Origin: Bacteroidales bacterium
GTDB taxonomy: Bacteria > Bacteroidota > Bacteroidia > Bacteroidales > UBA932
DNA length: 64,000 nucleotides
Direction of reading: 5' to 3'
Assembly (NCBI GenBank): GCA_016286385.1
Contig: JAEESO010000002.1
Span: forward strand, 185,346 to 249,345
Positions 37,415-46,973 of this stretch are shown piece by piece. Every line of letters begins with the position of its first letter. The stretch's first letter is position 1. The position numbers and the translations under genes are program-made. The notes under the pieces were generated by a model. The model ran no database searches. It was not told the DNA's origin and was given only the letters and a program-made list of their open reading frames with translations.

Positions 37415-38461
37415 TTATGGTTCAAAATAAAATTCTCTTCTGTAGTTATACTCGCTGCGGAGTTTCTCAAAGTTGGACGGGTTTACGCGGAAAAGGAAAT
37501 CGTCCGTGAAGATGGGATAATTGTACTGCACGGCCGCTGCAATCTCTCCCTGTGTTTTGCCTTTCACGTTTATGACCTTGGGCATGAGGGCATCTTCCAT
37601 AGCGGGGCTGAAGAATTCCAGGTCCTTGAAACCAAAGTGTCTTGCAATTGCCTGTACGGCCATTGCGGTACCGTTTTGCTTGCCCTGATAGGAGTAGCCG
37701 GCAATGTGGGGCGTTGCTATGTCGCAGGCGTCTATGAGGATCTGGCTCACATTGGGCTCATTGCACCAGGTGTCAAGGACAAGGGCGCCAAGCTTGGGAC
37801 GGGCCCTCAGGAGGGCCGCCTCATCCACCACTTCCCCGCGGGAGGCGTTTATGAAAATGGTGCCGGGGCGCATCTTCTCAAAGAAGGCGTCATTGCACAT
37901 ACCCTGGGTGGTGTTGTCCAGGGGAACATGAATGGAAATGATTGTGGCCTCACTGAGGAGGGTGTCAATGTCCACAAAGCCTTCCTCCCCTTCCAGGGCT
38001 GCCCTTGGAGGGTCATTGAGAAGGACTTTGAGGCCGAGGGTCCGGGCCATATGCTCTACCTTCCTGCCCACATTTCCTACGCCCACTATGCCCAGGACTG
38101 CGTCTTCCATCTTGATGGCGCGCCTGGAAGTGACGGCGTACATTGCGGAAAAGATGTAGTTGGCAACGGCGCCGGCATTGCAGCCTTCGGCGTTACGGAC
38201 CTCGATTCCGTTCTCATGGCACCACTGGAGGTCTATGTGATCAGTGCCGATAGTGGCGCTTGCAATCATTTTGACCTTTGTGCCGCTGAGTGTTTCCTCA
38301 CAGCAACGGGTGCGGGTGCGGATGACGATAGCGTCGGCATCCATCATTGCCTCACGATTAATGGACCTGCCGTCCATATAGACTACTTCCGCATAGGGTT
38401 CCAGGACCCCTTTCAGGAACGGTATATTGGTATCTGCAACAATTTTCATAATAGCATACAA
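37415..38461 (-). CDS. pdxB: 4-phosphoerythronate dehydrogenase
   Basis: ATIGTDHIDLQWCHENGIEVRNAEGCNAGAVANYIFSA; VLGIVGVGNVGRKVEHMARTLGLKVLLNDPPR. Confidence 0.88.
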   Translation of the reverse strand: MYAIMKIVADTNIPFLKGVLEPYAEVVYMDGRSINREAMMDADAIVIRTRTRCCEETLSGTKVKMIASATIGTDHIDLQWCHENGIEVRNAEGCNAGAVANYIFSAMYAVTSRRAIKMEDAVLGIVGVGNVGRKVEHMARTLGLKVLLNDPPRAALEGEEGFVDIDTLLSEATIISIHVPLDNTTQGMCNDAFFEKMRPGTIFINASRGEVVDEAALLRARPKLGALVLDTWCNEPNVSQILIDACDIATPHIAGYSYQGKQNGTAMAVQAIARHFGFKDLEFFSPAMEDALMPKVINVKGKTQGEIAAAVQYNYPIFTDDFLFRVNPSNFEKLRSEYNYRREFYFEP

Positions 38462-38534
38462 ATATAATCATATTTGTTGGGATAAACAATTGCCTCTGCA
38501 TACTCGTGTTACAATGAAAAAAACGGCAAAAGTT

Positions 38535-38565
38535 TTTGCTAATTCAAAAAATTGCATTACATTTG
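38535..38565 (+). promoter_or_regulatory. Bacteroidota-type promoter (TTTG-N19-TAcaTTTG) for tRNA-Ala
   Basis: TTTG 38535-38538, TACATTTG 38558-38565, about 20 nt upstream of tRNA. Confidence 0.65.
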
Positions 38566-38584
38566 CAATCCCAAAAGGAAAAAC

Positions 38585-38657
38585 GGGGTATTAGCTCAGT
38601 TGGTAGAGCGTTTGAATGGCATTCAAAAGGTCAGGAGTTCGATTCTCCTATGCTCCA
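38585..38657 (+). tRNA. tRNA-Ala (GGC anticodon)
   Basis: Cloverleaf GGGGTAT..GCTC..GAGC..TTTGA-ATGGCAT-TCAAA..AGGAG-TTCGATT-CTCCT..ATGCTCC A. Confidence 0.93.
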
Positions 38658-38680
38658 CAAAAGGTCGCTGAAAAGCGGCC

Positions 38681-38962
38681 TTATTTCGTTAATGTGGCGG
38701 CCTCACCTATCCAACTCTCCATCATAAGCACTGCCTTTGTCAGGTCATCCTGGAAGGTGGAGTGCTCGTGTAGAAAGGCCGGATTTCCCTGTGAGAGTTC
38801 GTTGAATAGATCCTTGGACATGGAGTTTGCGTAGTCCGCTATGGTGTCCTCAATATGATCCATCTCACGTTCGGAAGTGGAATGTTCATAGACTTTCAGC
38901 TTCTGGTGGAAGAAGGCGTAGGCCTGCTCTATGGTGTTCTTATCGGCCTTCATTTCACGCAA
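38681..38962 (-). CDS. small hypothetical protein (93 aa)
   Basis: Complete ORF, helical acidic composition. Confidence 0.55.
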   Translation of the reverse strand: MREMKADKNTIEQAYAFFHQKLKVYEHSTSEREMDHIEDTIADYANSMSKDLFNELSQGNPAFLHEHSTFQDDLTKAVLMMESWIGEAATLTK

Positions 38963-39135
38963 TTAAGATGTTCCTGATAGGCATAGCCCTGGCTGGCCAG
39001 CAGCCGGTCCATCTCCTCGCGCTCCACGTTGAAGCAGTAGCAGATCTGGTCCAGGTTGTCGAAGATCTGGTCCCTCAGAAGGAAGTTGATGGTGGAGACC
39101 AGCATGGGGATGTCACTGAGAGGAAGGTGGTCCAT
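38950..39135 (-). CDS. DUF4250-like small protein
   Basis: MDHLPLSDIPMLVSTINFLLRDQIFDNLDQICYCFNVERE. Confidence 0.7.
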   Translation of the reverse strand: MDHLPLSDIPMLVSTINFLLRDQIFDNLDQICYCFNVEREEMDRLLASQGYAYQEHLNCVK

Positions 39136-39141
39136 TAGCGT

Positions 39142-39492
39142 TTACCTCCGCCTTATCCAGGATAATCCCTCGTTGGTGGAATAGTACAGGTGACCGTCAT
39201 TTGTCTGGGCCAGCAGTTCCCTGCCGGCATCCTGAATGGCAATGAAGGTCTTGGCCTGGGAAGTTGTATTTTTGGATATCCAGCTGAGTCCCTTGTTAGA
39301 GGAATAGTACACGCCTTTATCTGTAATGGCTACAATCTTCCCGTTATAAGGAACCAGGTCACGGAACGTGCCGCAACTGCTGCCTGAATAGCGGGATATC
39401 CAGGAGAGGCCGCGGTTTGTGGAGTATTCAATGCGGTTATTGGCCGGGTTGATCCTTATAAGTTCGTTGTTGAAAGTTATGAGCTGTGGCAT
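39142..39492 (-). CDS. small repeat protein, three STNxGLSWI (BNR/beta-propeller-like) units
   Basis: YSTNRGLSWISR / YSSNKGLSWISK / YSTNEGLSWIRR spaced about 39-40 aa. Confidence 0.65.
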   Translation of the reverse strand: MPQLITFNNELIRINPANNRIEYSTNRGLSWISRYSGSSCGTFRDLVPYNGKIVAITDKGVYYSSNKGLSWISKNTTSQAKTFIAIQDAGRELLAQTNDGHLYYSTNEGLSWIRRR

Positions 39493-39518
39493 AACGGTAT
39501 TTGAGTATTGGTTTTCTA

Positions 39519-40886
39519 TTATTGAGCTTTAATATGCCTTTCAATGACCTTGCTTCCTTCCACAACCTCGAAGCAGTCAGTCCCGTCCTCCAACTGCTGC
39601 CGATGGAAGCGGTATGAAGGATGGTCCTTGACGGCTTTCTTTGCGGCGGCAAGAGCCTGCTCCCCATCCGGGTAGCGGAAGGCCAGCGTGTCGTCCTTAT
39701 GCGGCGCGGCCTTCCGCTCGTACGCCAGCATTCTGGCATCCTCATATCGCGCACGGTCCTCGTCAAACTGGCGGTCCCATTCGCGGTAGTACTCCATTCT
39801 GGGGTCCTCGAACAGGGACATCTGGACGGCCGATTCGTGCGTCAGGCGCGAAACTCCAAGGCCAACCTGCCGGATGGGCGTAACGCCGTCCCAGATCTCC
39901 GGAAGCATCTTGCGGGCGGCATTCAGGATGATGGCAGTGACATCTGACGGCTGCTCAAGGGTGGTCTGCTTCTGAGCCACCGTGAAGTCTTTGTACTTGA
40001 CGAACATAGACACGCAGGAAGTGCGGAAATCGTCCCGGCGTATGCGGTGTGCCACGATGCATGCCACGTTGAAAAGGGCCCTGTCGATATCCTTGGGATT
40101 CACCAGATCCGTCTGGAACGTACGCTCGGCGCTGTAACTCTTGGCCTCGGCAATCTCAGTCTCAACAGGGGAATCGTCCCGCCCGTTGGCGTTCTCGTGC
40201 AACTGCACGGCGAACTTCTGACCCACCAGCCGGGTCAGAGAGCCCATGCCGATTGCCGCCAGTTGGCCGATGGTCCTGATTCCATACGCCACCAGCCGCT
40301 CCTCCGTCTTCTTCCCTACCCACAGGAGGTCCCTCACTGGCAGAGGCCACATTTTGGAGGGAACATCATCGGCCCAAAGCGTATGCACCTTGTCCGGCTT
40401 CTCGAAGTCCGAGGCCATCTTCGCAAGGAGTTTATTTGAGCCGATGCCGACATTCACCGTGAAGCCCAGCGTGTTCCTGATCTGGTCCTTCAGTTTCGTT
40501 GCCACAGCCACGGCATTTTCCGGCGTGCAGCGAAGGCTCATATCGATGAAACACTCATCAATTGAGAACTGCTGCAGGATGGGAGAATAGCTTCGGCAAA
40601 TGCCGATAAAACCCTCCGAGCACTGCTTGTACCACTCCCAGTCCCCTCTCATAATTATAAGGTCAGGACACTTTCTGAGCGCCATTGAGACCGGCTCCGG
40701 GACACGTATTCCCAGTTTCTTGGCGGGGATGGAGGCGGCAGTTACTATGCTACGCCGGTCATTTGGGTCACCGGACACAACCGACGGAACAAGCCTGATA
40801 TCCGGCTTGCCTTCCCTCACCAGCTTGGCTCCCAGCCAACTGACAAAGGCGCTGTTCACGTCGATATGAAAGATGATGCGTGGCAC
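39519..40886 (-). CDS. dinB: Y-family DNA polymerase (DNA polymerase IV-like)
   Basis: IIFHIDVNSAFVSW; YSPILQQFSIDECFIDMS; GIGSNKLLAKMASDFEKPDKVHTL. Confidence 0.9.
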   Translation of the reverse strand: MPRIIFHIDVNSAFVSWLGAKLVREGKPDIRLVPSVVSGDPNDRRSIVTAASIPAKKLGIRVPEPVSMALRKCPDLIIMRGDWEWYKQCSEGFIGICRSYSPILQQFSIDECFIDMSLRCTPENAVAVATKLKDQIRNTLGFTVNVGIGSNKLLAKMASDFEKPDKVHTLWADDVPSKMWPLPVRDLLWVGKKTEERLVAYGIRTIGQLAAIGMGSLTRLVGQKFAVQLHENANGRDDSPVETEIAEAKSYSAERTFQTDLVNPKDIDRALFNVACIVAHRIRRDDFRTSCVSMFVKYKDFTVAQKQTTLEQPSDVTAIILNAARKMLPEIWDGVTPIRQVGLGVSRLTHESAVQMSLFEDPRMEYYREWDRQFDEDRARYEDARMLAYERKAAPHKDDTLAFRYPDGEQALAAAKKAVKDHPSYRFHRQQLEDGTDCFEVVEGSKVIERHIKAQ

Positions 40887-40986
40887 TTATGCTACGAAGT
40901 TACGGAAAATTCCGTATTAATTTGAGCTTGCGCAGCGGTTTGGCTCAACCTGGCTTTAGCTTTGCAGAAGTTAAATGAATTGAGCC

Positions 40987-41100
40987 ATGTTAGAGATTGT
41001 CATTTCCGTTGCTATTTATGTCGGAGCTCTGGTGCTCCTGGTGAAAGGTGCTTTTACCTTCTGCAATAACAGCCATGAGAACGTTGTCACTGAGCCGTAG
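40987..41100 (+). CDS. possible 37-aa single-TM small protein
   Basis: MLEIVISVAIYVGALVLLVKGAFTFCNNSHENVVTEP*. Confidence 0.3.
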   Translation: MLEIVISVAIYVGALVLLVKGAFTFCNNSHENVVTEP

Positions 41101-41146
41101 GTTTTCTGCGGCTTTTCCGGGAATTCTTCGTACCTTCGTCTGCAAT

Positions 41147-41554
41147 ATGAGAACATATAGTGGAATAGAGCGTCCGGAGTTCACGCCGGAGCGTATCACA
41201 GGGCTTAAGTCCGATGAAATATTCGTGTTCGGCTCCAACCTTGCAGGCATGCATGGCGGTGGCGCGGCATATGTTGCCTTCAGGCAGTTTGGCGCCGTGA
41301 TGGGATGCGGCGTGGGGCTGCGGGGGCAGAGCTATGCCATACCCACAATGCAGGGCGGCGTAGAGACCATCAAGCCCTATGTGGATGATTTTATCGCCTT
41401 TGCCAGGGAGCACCCGGAACTCTTTTTCTATGTCACCCGCATCGGCTGCGGCATCGCCGGCTTCCGGGACAAAGAGATAGCCCCGCTGTTCAGTGAGGCC
41501 GTGGGTCTTGACAATGTTTGTCTTCCGGAGAGTTTCGTAAAGGCGCTTAATTAG
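41147..41554 (+). CDS. hypothetical protein, phage-associated A1S_2505-type
   Basis: EIFVFGSNLAGMHGGGAAYVAFRQFGAVMG...GQSYAIPTM; start at internal Met. Confidence 0.7.
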   Translation: MRTYSGIERPEFTPERITGLKSDEIFVFGSNLAGMHGGGAAYVAFRQFGAVMGCGVGLRGQSYAIPTMQGGVETIKPYVDDFIAFAREHPELFFYVTRIGCGIAGFRDKEIAPLFSEAVGLDNVCLPESFVKALN

Positions 41555-41580
41555 TCGTTAAAAATGACTATATTAGCGGT

Positions 41581-42390
41581 ATGTTTTACGCTATTCTTGG
41601 AATCATAGTTGCCGTGGCGTTGTTCCTGATATTCTGGGACGACCACGACCGTTCGTACAATAAAGCCGAAAAAGGGCAGAAAAAGCCACAGCAGAATCAT
41701 TATCAGAAGGAAGCCCCCAAGGCGCATTTCAGTTCCGTTCCTCCCAAGACGGAACCAAAGAAGGAACAGCCAAAGGCAGAGAAGAAACCTTCCTCAGGGC
41801 AATCGCTCAAGGACCAGATTCTCGGCGAGATAGAGGCTGCAATAGGTGATGCAAAGAAAGGTGCCGATGAACCGCTGAAACTCTTTGGTGAAGTGATGGG
41901 AATGGCCAGGGATGTAGTGAAAAACGCCATCAAGGAGGCACAGGACGGGTGGAATTCAGTGCCGTCCCAGCCAGACGTGGTGGATGAGCAGTTCCCTGAA
42001 GAAGAGGAGATGGATCTTCAGTTCCTTGATACCATAGACTACTCCGATGACCTTGAAGAGAATACGGAAACCTTCGACATCACAGGTCTCAGATACCACT
42101 GTACGGTGTATGACTGCGGCAGGGTTGTAGGCATAGTTAAACCGGAACCGTCCAATGTGCATGATGCCCGGGCGCAGGCCGTAATCCGTAGTGACGGCAA
42201 ACTGCTTGGCTATATCCCCCGCACGCAGCTGGACTGGTACGAGGACTTCAATGAGCAGAACCTCCCCTGCCCCTTCGTGGGCCAGATTGAGCTTGACCGG
42301 TCATCGGCCAGTCTCATTGCTGAAATAAAGGTCATCATACCCACCAGCCGGGAGTACGTTGAGAAGGAAATTGAAAATGGACTGGAATAA
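41581..42390 (+). CDS. HIRAN-domain-like protein with N-terminal TM
   Basis: YHCTVYDCGRVVGIVKPEPSNVHDARAQAVIRSDGKLLGYIPR. Confidence 0.65.
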   Translation: MFYAILGIIVAVALFLIFWDDHDRSYNKAEKGQKKPQQNHYQKEAPKAHFSSVPPKTEPKKEQPKAEKKPSSGQSLKDQILGEIEAAIGDAKKGADEPLKLFGEVMGMARDVVKNAIKEAQDGWNSVPSQPDVVDEQFPEEEEMDLQFLDTIDYSDDLEENTETFDITGLRYHCTVYDCGRVVGIVKPEPSNVHDARAQAVIRSDGKLLGYIPRTQLDWYEDFNEQNLPCPFVGQIELDRSSASLIAEIKVIIPTSREYVEKEIENGLE

Positions 42391-42405
42391 ATTATTACAC
42401 GCAAT

Positions 42406-42855
42406 ATGACACTCGAACAACAGATTCAGGAAGACATCAAGGCCGCAATGAAGGCCAAGGATACTGTGGCCATGAACGCCACCCGCGCCATCAAGGGAGA
42501 GATCCTGCTCTTCAAAACCTCTGAGGGCGGCTCCAAGGAAGTCACGGATGCAGATATCCAGAAAATGATCCAGAAGCTTGTGAAGCAGCGCAAGGAAGCC
42601 GCGGAACAGTTTGTAGCCGCCGGCCGTCAGGAACTGGCCGACAACGAACTTTCCGAAGCCTCCGTAATGGAGAAATACCTGCCCAAACAGCTCTCTGAGG
42701 CCGAAGTAGAAGCAAAAGTCAGGGAAATCATCGCGGCAGTTGGCGCCACGTCCATCAAGGATATGGGCAAGGTAATGGGCGCAGCCAACAAGGCCCTTGC
42801 CGGCCAGTCCGATGGCCGCACAATCTCCACCATCGTCAAGAAACTCCTGTCCTAG
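42406..42855 (+). CDS. GatB/YqeY domain protein
   Basis: MTLEQQIQEDIKAAMKAKDTVAMNATRAIKGEI. Confidence 0.88.
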   Translation: MTLEQQIQEDIKAAMKAKDTVAMNATRAIKGEILLFKTSEGGSKEVTDADIQKMIQKLVKQRKEAAEQFVAAGRQELADNELSEASVMEKYLPKQLSEAEVEAKVREIIAAVGATSIKDMGKVMGAANKALAGQSDGRTISTIVKKLLS

Positions 42856-42867
42856 CGTGGGGGTATT

Positions 42868-43425
42868 ATGACAGAAAAAGAACTGATGCAATCCGGACTT
42901 CCCTACTCGGCTGTGGATCTGCAGCTGCTGAGGGAACTGAACGCCACAAAGGATGTGATTCATAGATACAACTCCCTGCCGCCTTCCAATCAGGAGGAAC
43001 TTCGTGCCATACTGAAGGACCTGCTGGGGCATATAGGAGATGATAACATCTGCATCAACCAGCCGTTCTACTGCGACTACGGAAAGCAGATCAGCGTTGG
43101 CAAAAGATTCTTTGCAAACTTCAATTTCACGGTATTGGATGAGGCCGCTGTGACAATCGGGGACGACTGTTTTATCGGCCCCAATGTGAGTATCTATACG
43201 GCTTGCCACAGTACGGACCCTGAAGAGCGCAACAGCCGGCGGGAATGGGCCGAGCCCGTAACAATTGGTAACAGCGTCTGGATTGGCGGAAGCGTGACCA
43301 TCCTTCCCGGGGTGACCATAGGTGACAATACCACAATTGGTGCAGGCTCAGTTGTTACCAGGGACATCCCTGCAAACGTTGTTGCGGCCGGAAATCCCTG
43401 CAGGGTTATCAGAAAACTTAAATAG
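42868..43425 (+). CDS. maltose/galactoside O-acetyltransferase family protein
   Basis: FYCDYGKQISVGKRFFANFNFTVLDEAAVTIGDDCFIGPNVSIYTACHS. Confidence 0.9.
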   Translation: MTEKELMQSGLPYSAVDLQLLRELNATKDVIHRYNSLPPSNQEELRAILKDLLGHIGDDNICINQPFYCDYGKQISVGKRFFANFNFTVLDEAAVTIGDDCFIGPNVSIYTACHSTDPEERNSRREWAEPVTIGNSVWIGGSVTILPGVTIGDNTTIGAGSVVTRDIPANVVAAGNPCRVIRKLK

Positions 43426-44260
43426 CGCCAAGGCACTCTCTGAAGAATTCCACCACCTCTAAAACCACCTGGCTGCGGCGGCGGGTTATGGTGTGGTTCT
43501 CTCCGTCAATGAGTTTCAGCGTGGCATTGTCTCCGTAGGTTTCCTTGTAGCGCTCGCTGCACCATAGAGGGACAATGCCGTCCCTTGTGCCGTGAAGGAT
43601 GAGAACATCTCCGTCATAGGCCGATGCAGTCCCGAAAATATCCAGTTCCTGGGTACTGAGGAGGTACTCCCGCCCCAGTTTGTACATCCCCCAGCAGCGG
43701 ATGAACTCCGGCGGGTCCTTGGGATCGAAGCGGGCATTGAAGAACTTCCCTCCCTGGCAGGCTTCCTTGATTACAGATCCGGGGGCAAGAAGGACCAGGG
43801 CATCCGGCTCATCATGGGCCACGGCAAGGCGGCCGGCTGTCATAGAGGCAACCACGCCGCCCTGAGAATGACCCAGAAAGCCTATTTCACTCACATAAGG
43901 AAGGGATTTTGCGTACTCATAGATGGCCATTGCATCGGTAATCTCCTTCTCTATTGTCATATACTGCTTCTTCCCCTCGCTCTTTCCGTGGCCGCCAAAA
44001 TCAAAGCGGATGGAGGCAATCCCGGCCTTTGCAAGCCCCTTTGCCAGCGTGGGCATGGGGTTGTAGTCCTTGCTGGAGAAGATGCCGTGCATGAGGATTA
44101 CTATGGGGCATTTGTCAGTTTCAGGATTGAGCCCTTCCGGGACTGTGACCGTATAGGAGATACCTCCCTGGGGGCCGCGGATGTCGAATTCCTTTGCTTC
44201 AAGGGTAAACAGAGAAGCAAAGCTCAGAAGCAGCGCAAATAGCCAGCCGTACAGTGTTTT
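43418..44260 (-). CDS. alpha/beta hydrolase (secreted)
   Basis: ILMHGIFSSKDYNP; GFLGHSQGGVVA. Confidence 0.8.
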   Translation of the reverse strand, partial: KTLYGWLFALLLSFASLFTLEAKEFDIRGPQGGISYTVTVPEGLNPETDKCPIVILMHGIFSSKDYNPMPTLAKGLAKAGIASIRFDFGGHGKSEGKKQYMTIEKEITDAMAIYEYAKSLPYVSEIGFLGHSQGGVVASMTAGRLAVAHDEPDALVLLAPGSVIKEACQGGKFFNARFDPKDPPEFIRCWGMYKLGREYLLSTQELDIFGTASAYDGDVLILHGTRDGIVPLWCSERYKETYGDNATLKLIDGENHTITRRRSQVVLEVVEFFRECLGAI

Positions 44261-44262
44261 CA

Positions 44263-45165
44263 TTATGCCAGGTATGAGAGGATATCGGCCCAAACCTCAG
44301 CGTGTGCGGTCTCGTTATGGATTTCATGCCTGAGGCCGGGGTAAACCTTCAGCGATACATTCTCATAGCCACGGTCCTTCATGGCCTGGACGGCGTTCTG
44401 AAGGGCTTTGTCGTTTACGCGGCAGGGGTCATCGGCCCCGGAGATGAAATGAACGGGAAGGCTGGAGCGGAGGGTTTTCCAGTCTGTTGAGTAGCAGTCC
44501 TTCATAAGGAGAAGAAGGTTCAGGAAGCCGTCGGCGGTGAACACAAACTGACACAGGGGATCTGCGTGGTAGGCCTTGAGGATATCAGGGTCTGAGCACA
44601 CCCAGGCGGCGGGCCAGCCCTCCTTCTCAAACGGCTTGTTGTAGGCGCCAAATGACATTTTCTGAAGGATCGAGGGCCTGAAACGCCATCCTTTTATACG
44701 GCCTATAACCTTTGCCAGAAGGATGCCCGCACCCTTTGCGGGATTGTCGGACGGGCAGCCGCACACAATTAGGCTGTCTATGAGGCTGTCATAGCGCTTG
44801 GCGTATGAGCGCACCACCATGGATCCCATACTGTGCCCAAAGAGAGTGAGCGGGATTCCCGGCCACTTCTTCTTTGCCCAGAGAGTCACTTCCCTGGTGT
44901 CATCCACCATGGCCAGCCAGCCGCCTTTACCCATAAAACCAAGGTCTTCAGGGGATTTCACGGAAGCGCCGTGGCCCCTGTGGTCATGGCACACAACGGC
45001 ATAACCGTTCTGGCACAGGTACTCCATGAGCGGAATATACCTTTCCTTGTGCTCGCACATTCCGTGTGCAATCTGGACAATGCCCTTTGGGGCTTCTGCG
45101 GGCTCTGAATAGATGAGTGAGAGTTTTAGCCCGTCTACCGGGGAAATGATTGTGTCTGAGTTCAT
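44263..45165 (-). CDS. alpha/beta hydrolase, monoacylglycerol lipase-like
   Basis: QIAHGMCEHKERYIP; LFGHSMGSMV. Confidence 0.85.
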   Translation of the reverse strand: MNSDTIISPVDGLKLSLIYSEPAEAPKGIVQIAHGMCEHKERYIPLMEYLCQNGYAVVCHDHRGHGASVKSPEDLGFMGKGGWLAMVDDTREVTLWAKKKWPGIPLTLFGHSMGSMVVRSYAKRYDSLIDSLIVCGCPSDNPAKGAGILLAKVIGRIKGWRFRPSILQKMSFGAYNKPFEKEGWPAAWVCSDPDILKAYHADPLCQFVFTADGFLNLLLLMKDCYSTDWKTLRSSLPVHFISGADDPCRVNDKALQNAVQAMKDRGYENVSLKVYPGLRHEIHNETAHAEVWADILSYLA

Positions 45166-45194
45166 ATATCTAAACAGTAAATCTTTTGTAAAGG

Positions 45195-46073
45195 TTATTT
45201 CAGGTATCTGGCTTTGAGAATTTCCCTGTCCTCGTGGGTAACTCCAAGGACATTCTCAAGGTATGAATCAATGGAGCCGTACTCAGCGTCAATACGGTCC
45301 AGGGCCTTCACAAAATTGTCCGTGTTGCAGCCAAGGAAGGCTTTCACAACACCAATCTCCTCCTCCTTGCCGCCAAGGCGTTCAACGCGGCGGGAGTACT
45401 TACGTACATCGGCCTCATATACGCGGTTGGTGGCGTCGAAATCGGCCACGATTGTCTCACGGTCTGCGCCAAGAGCCGCCAGCAGAAGGGCCGATGCCAC
45501 TCCTGTGCGGTCCTTCCCCTGCGTGCAGTGGTAGAGGACGGCACCGTTTTCCGTTGTGATGACGTGGCGGAAAAACTTTGCAAACTGCCTCTGGCAATCG
45601 GGGTCGAAAAACAGCGTGGGATACATCTCCCTTGCCACGGCCTTGGCTTTGTCGTTGAAAGCCAAGAAAACAATTATCTTCTTTATATCGAACTTTTTTC
45701 CGCGTTTGACCTTTTTCATCTCCTCTTCAGAAGCCTGGGCCGAAGCATTGCCGCTGGCATCTATGGGAAGGACGATATTATCGGCCCCGGGAACCTTAAG
45801 GTCCTCCTTTCCGCGTTTTTCCTCAATCTTCCGGAAATCGACAATCTTCGCGACAGGGAGAGATTCAAGATATGCTATGTCATCTTCTGAGGCCTCGGCA
45901 AGATGCGCGGCCCTGATCAGGACGCTGTCACGGACAACTCTTCCGTCCTGTACTGTGTAGCCGCCCAGGTCACGGGCGTTAACTATACTTCTGACCGGAA
46001 GGAACTGCTGGGCGTATGCCGATAAAGAGATTGTCATAGCTGATAATAAAAGGGCTATACGTGATTTTCTCAT
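45195..46073 (-). CDS. tyrosine-protein phosphatase (secreted)
   Basis: HCTQGKDRTGVASALLL C(X)5R signature; NARDLGGY. Confidence 0.88.
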   Translation of the reverse strand: MRKSRIALLLSAMTISLSAYAQQFLPVRSIVNARDLGGYTVQDGRVVRDSVLIRAAHLAEASEDDIAYLESLPVAKIVDFRKIEEKRGKEDLKVPGADNIVLPIDASGNASAQASEEEMKKVKRGKKFDIKKIIVFLAFNDKAKAVAREMYPTLFFDPDCQRQFAKFFRHVITTENGAVLYHCTQGKDRTGVASALLLAALGADRETIVADFDATNRVYEADVRKYSRRVERLGGKEEEIGVVKAFLGCNTDNFVKALDRIDAEYGSIDSYLENVLGVTHEDREILKARYLK

Positions 46074-46921
46074 TTGTAATACTGCTTAATGATACGATGC
46101 GCAATTATGCCGAAAAATAAATTCTCCACAAATGTGGGGCGGCTGAAATTAACGCGGACAACAAGGTCCAGAAGAGCATATTTGCCAGCAAGGGCGTCAA
46201 ATTCCATACGCCTATCCTTCCCGGCATAATCATCGGCAAAAGCATCCCAGAAACGGTGCAACTGCTCTTCATTCATGTGGAATATCTCCTGTACCTGCTT
46301 CATGGGGGCATACACTTTACAAATCTGGAAAAGATGGCCGATATCGAACATGGGGTCTCCGTGGGCAAAACGGTCAAGGTCTATCCAGTAGTATTTTCCG
46401 TCAGATGCTATCAGGTTGCCGGACTGGAAGTCTCCGTGAACGCAGCCTTCATTTTCCTTGATTGTGGCGGCAAAGGCACGCACCATTTGCCTGCTCTTGC
46501 AGGAGAGGAACTTGACCTTGTCTATGACACTCAAAAGCTGCTCTTTACGGCTTGGAAAACGGTCCTTGGGACAAGGCGTGGAGAAGAGTTTCTTACCTTC
46601 TGCAGACAGCACCCGGGCCATTTCTTCAATACGGGAAGGATCATCGTGGCATATCCGGGACAGGGATTGCTTGTTCTTTACGCGCTCAGAGATGGTGCCG
46701 TAGTAATCCCCCACCTTCACAATCTCCAGCATCCTGGGCGTAAGAAGCCCTACACTTTCTACGGCTTTAGACACATTGTACTCATGCTCTATGACGGGAA
46801 GCTTATTCATCCTGGGTTTGTTCACCTTCAGGATTACATCGGGCTCCTGGGGATTCTCATACGTGGAGCCGTTTCCGCCTTCTCCAACTTTGGTCCAGGC
46901 AGCAAGGTCTATCTGTTTCAT
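46070..46921 (-). CDS. phosphotransferase (TIGR02172-like, APH fold)
   Basis: VHGDFQSGNLIASDGKYYWIDLDRFAHGDPMFDIGH. Confidence 0.8.
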   Translation of the reverse strand: MKQIDLAAWTKVGEGGNGSTYENPQEPDVILKVNKPRMNKLPVIEHEYNVSKAVESVGLLTPRMLEIVKVGDYYGTISERVKNKQSLSRICHDDPSRIEEMARVLSAEGKKLFSTPCPKDRFPSRKEQLLSVIDKVKFLSCKSRQMVRAFAATIKENEGCVHGDFQSGNLIASDGKYYWIDLDRFAHGDPMFDIGHLFQICKVYAPMKQVQEIFHMNEEQLHRFWDAFADDYAGKDRRMEFDALAGKYALLDLVVRVNFSRPTFVENLFFGIIAHRIIKQYYK

Positions 46922-46973
46922 CTCTTCCATCTTAAGAACTGATTAGTTTTACAAATATAATCATTTTAGGTGG

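Noticed and set aside
41048-41146. N-terminal extension of the 41147-41554 gene
   Set aside because: Low-quality extension (LLPSAITAMRTLSLSRRFSAAF); family-like sequence begins at MRTYSGIERPEF.
46108-46130. GCCGAAAAATAAATTCTCCAC resembling part of the 55-bp palindrome
   Set aside because: Only a short partial match and no inverted-repeat partner; encodes a plausible native segment of the phosphotransferase.
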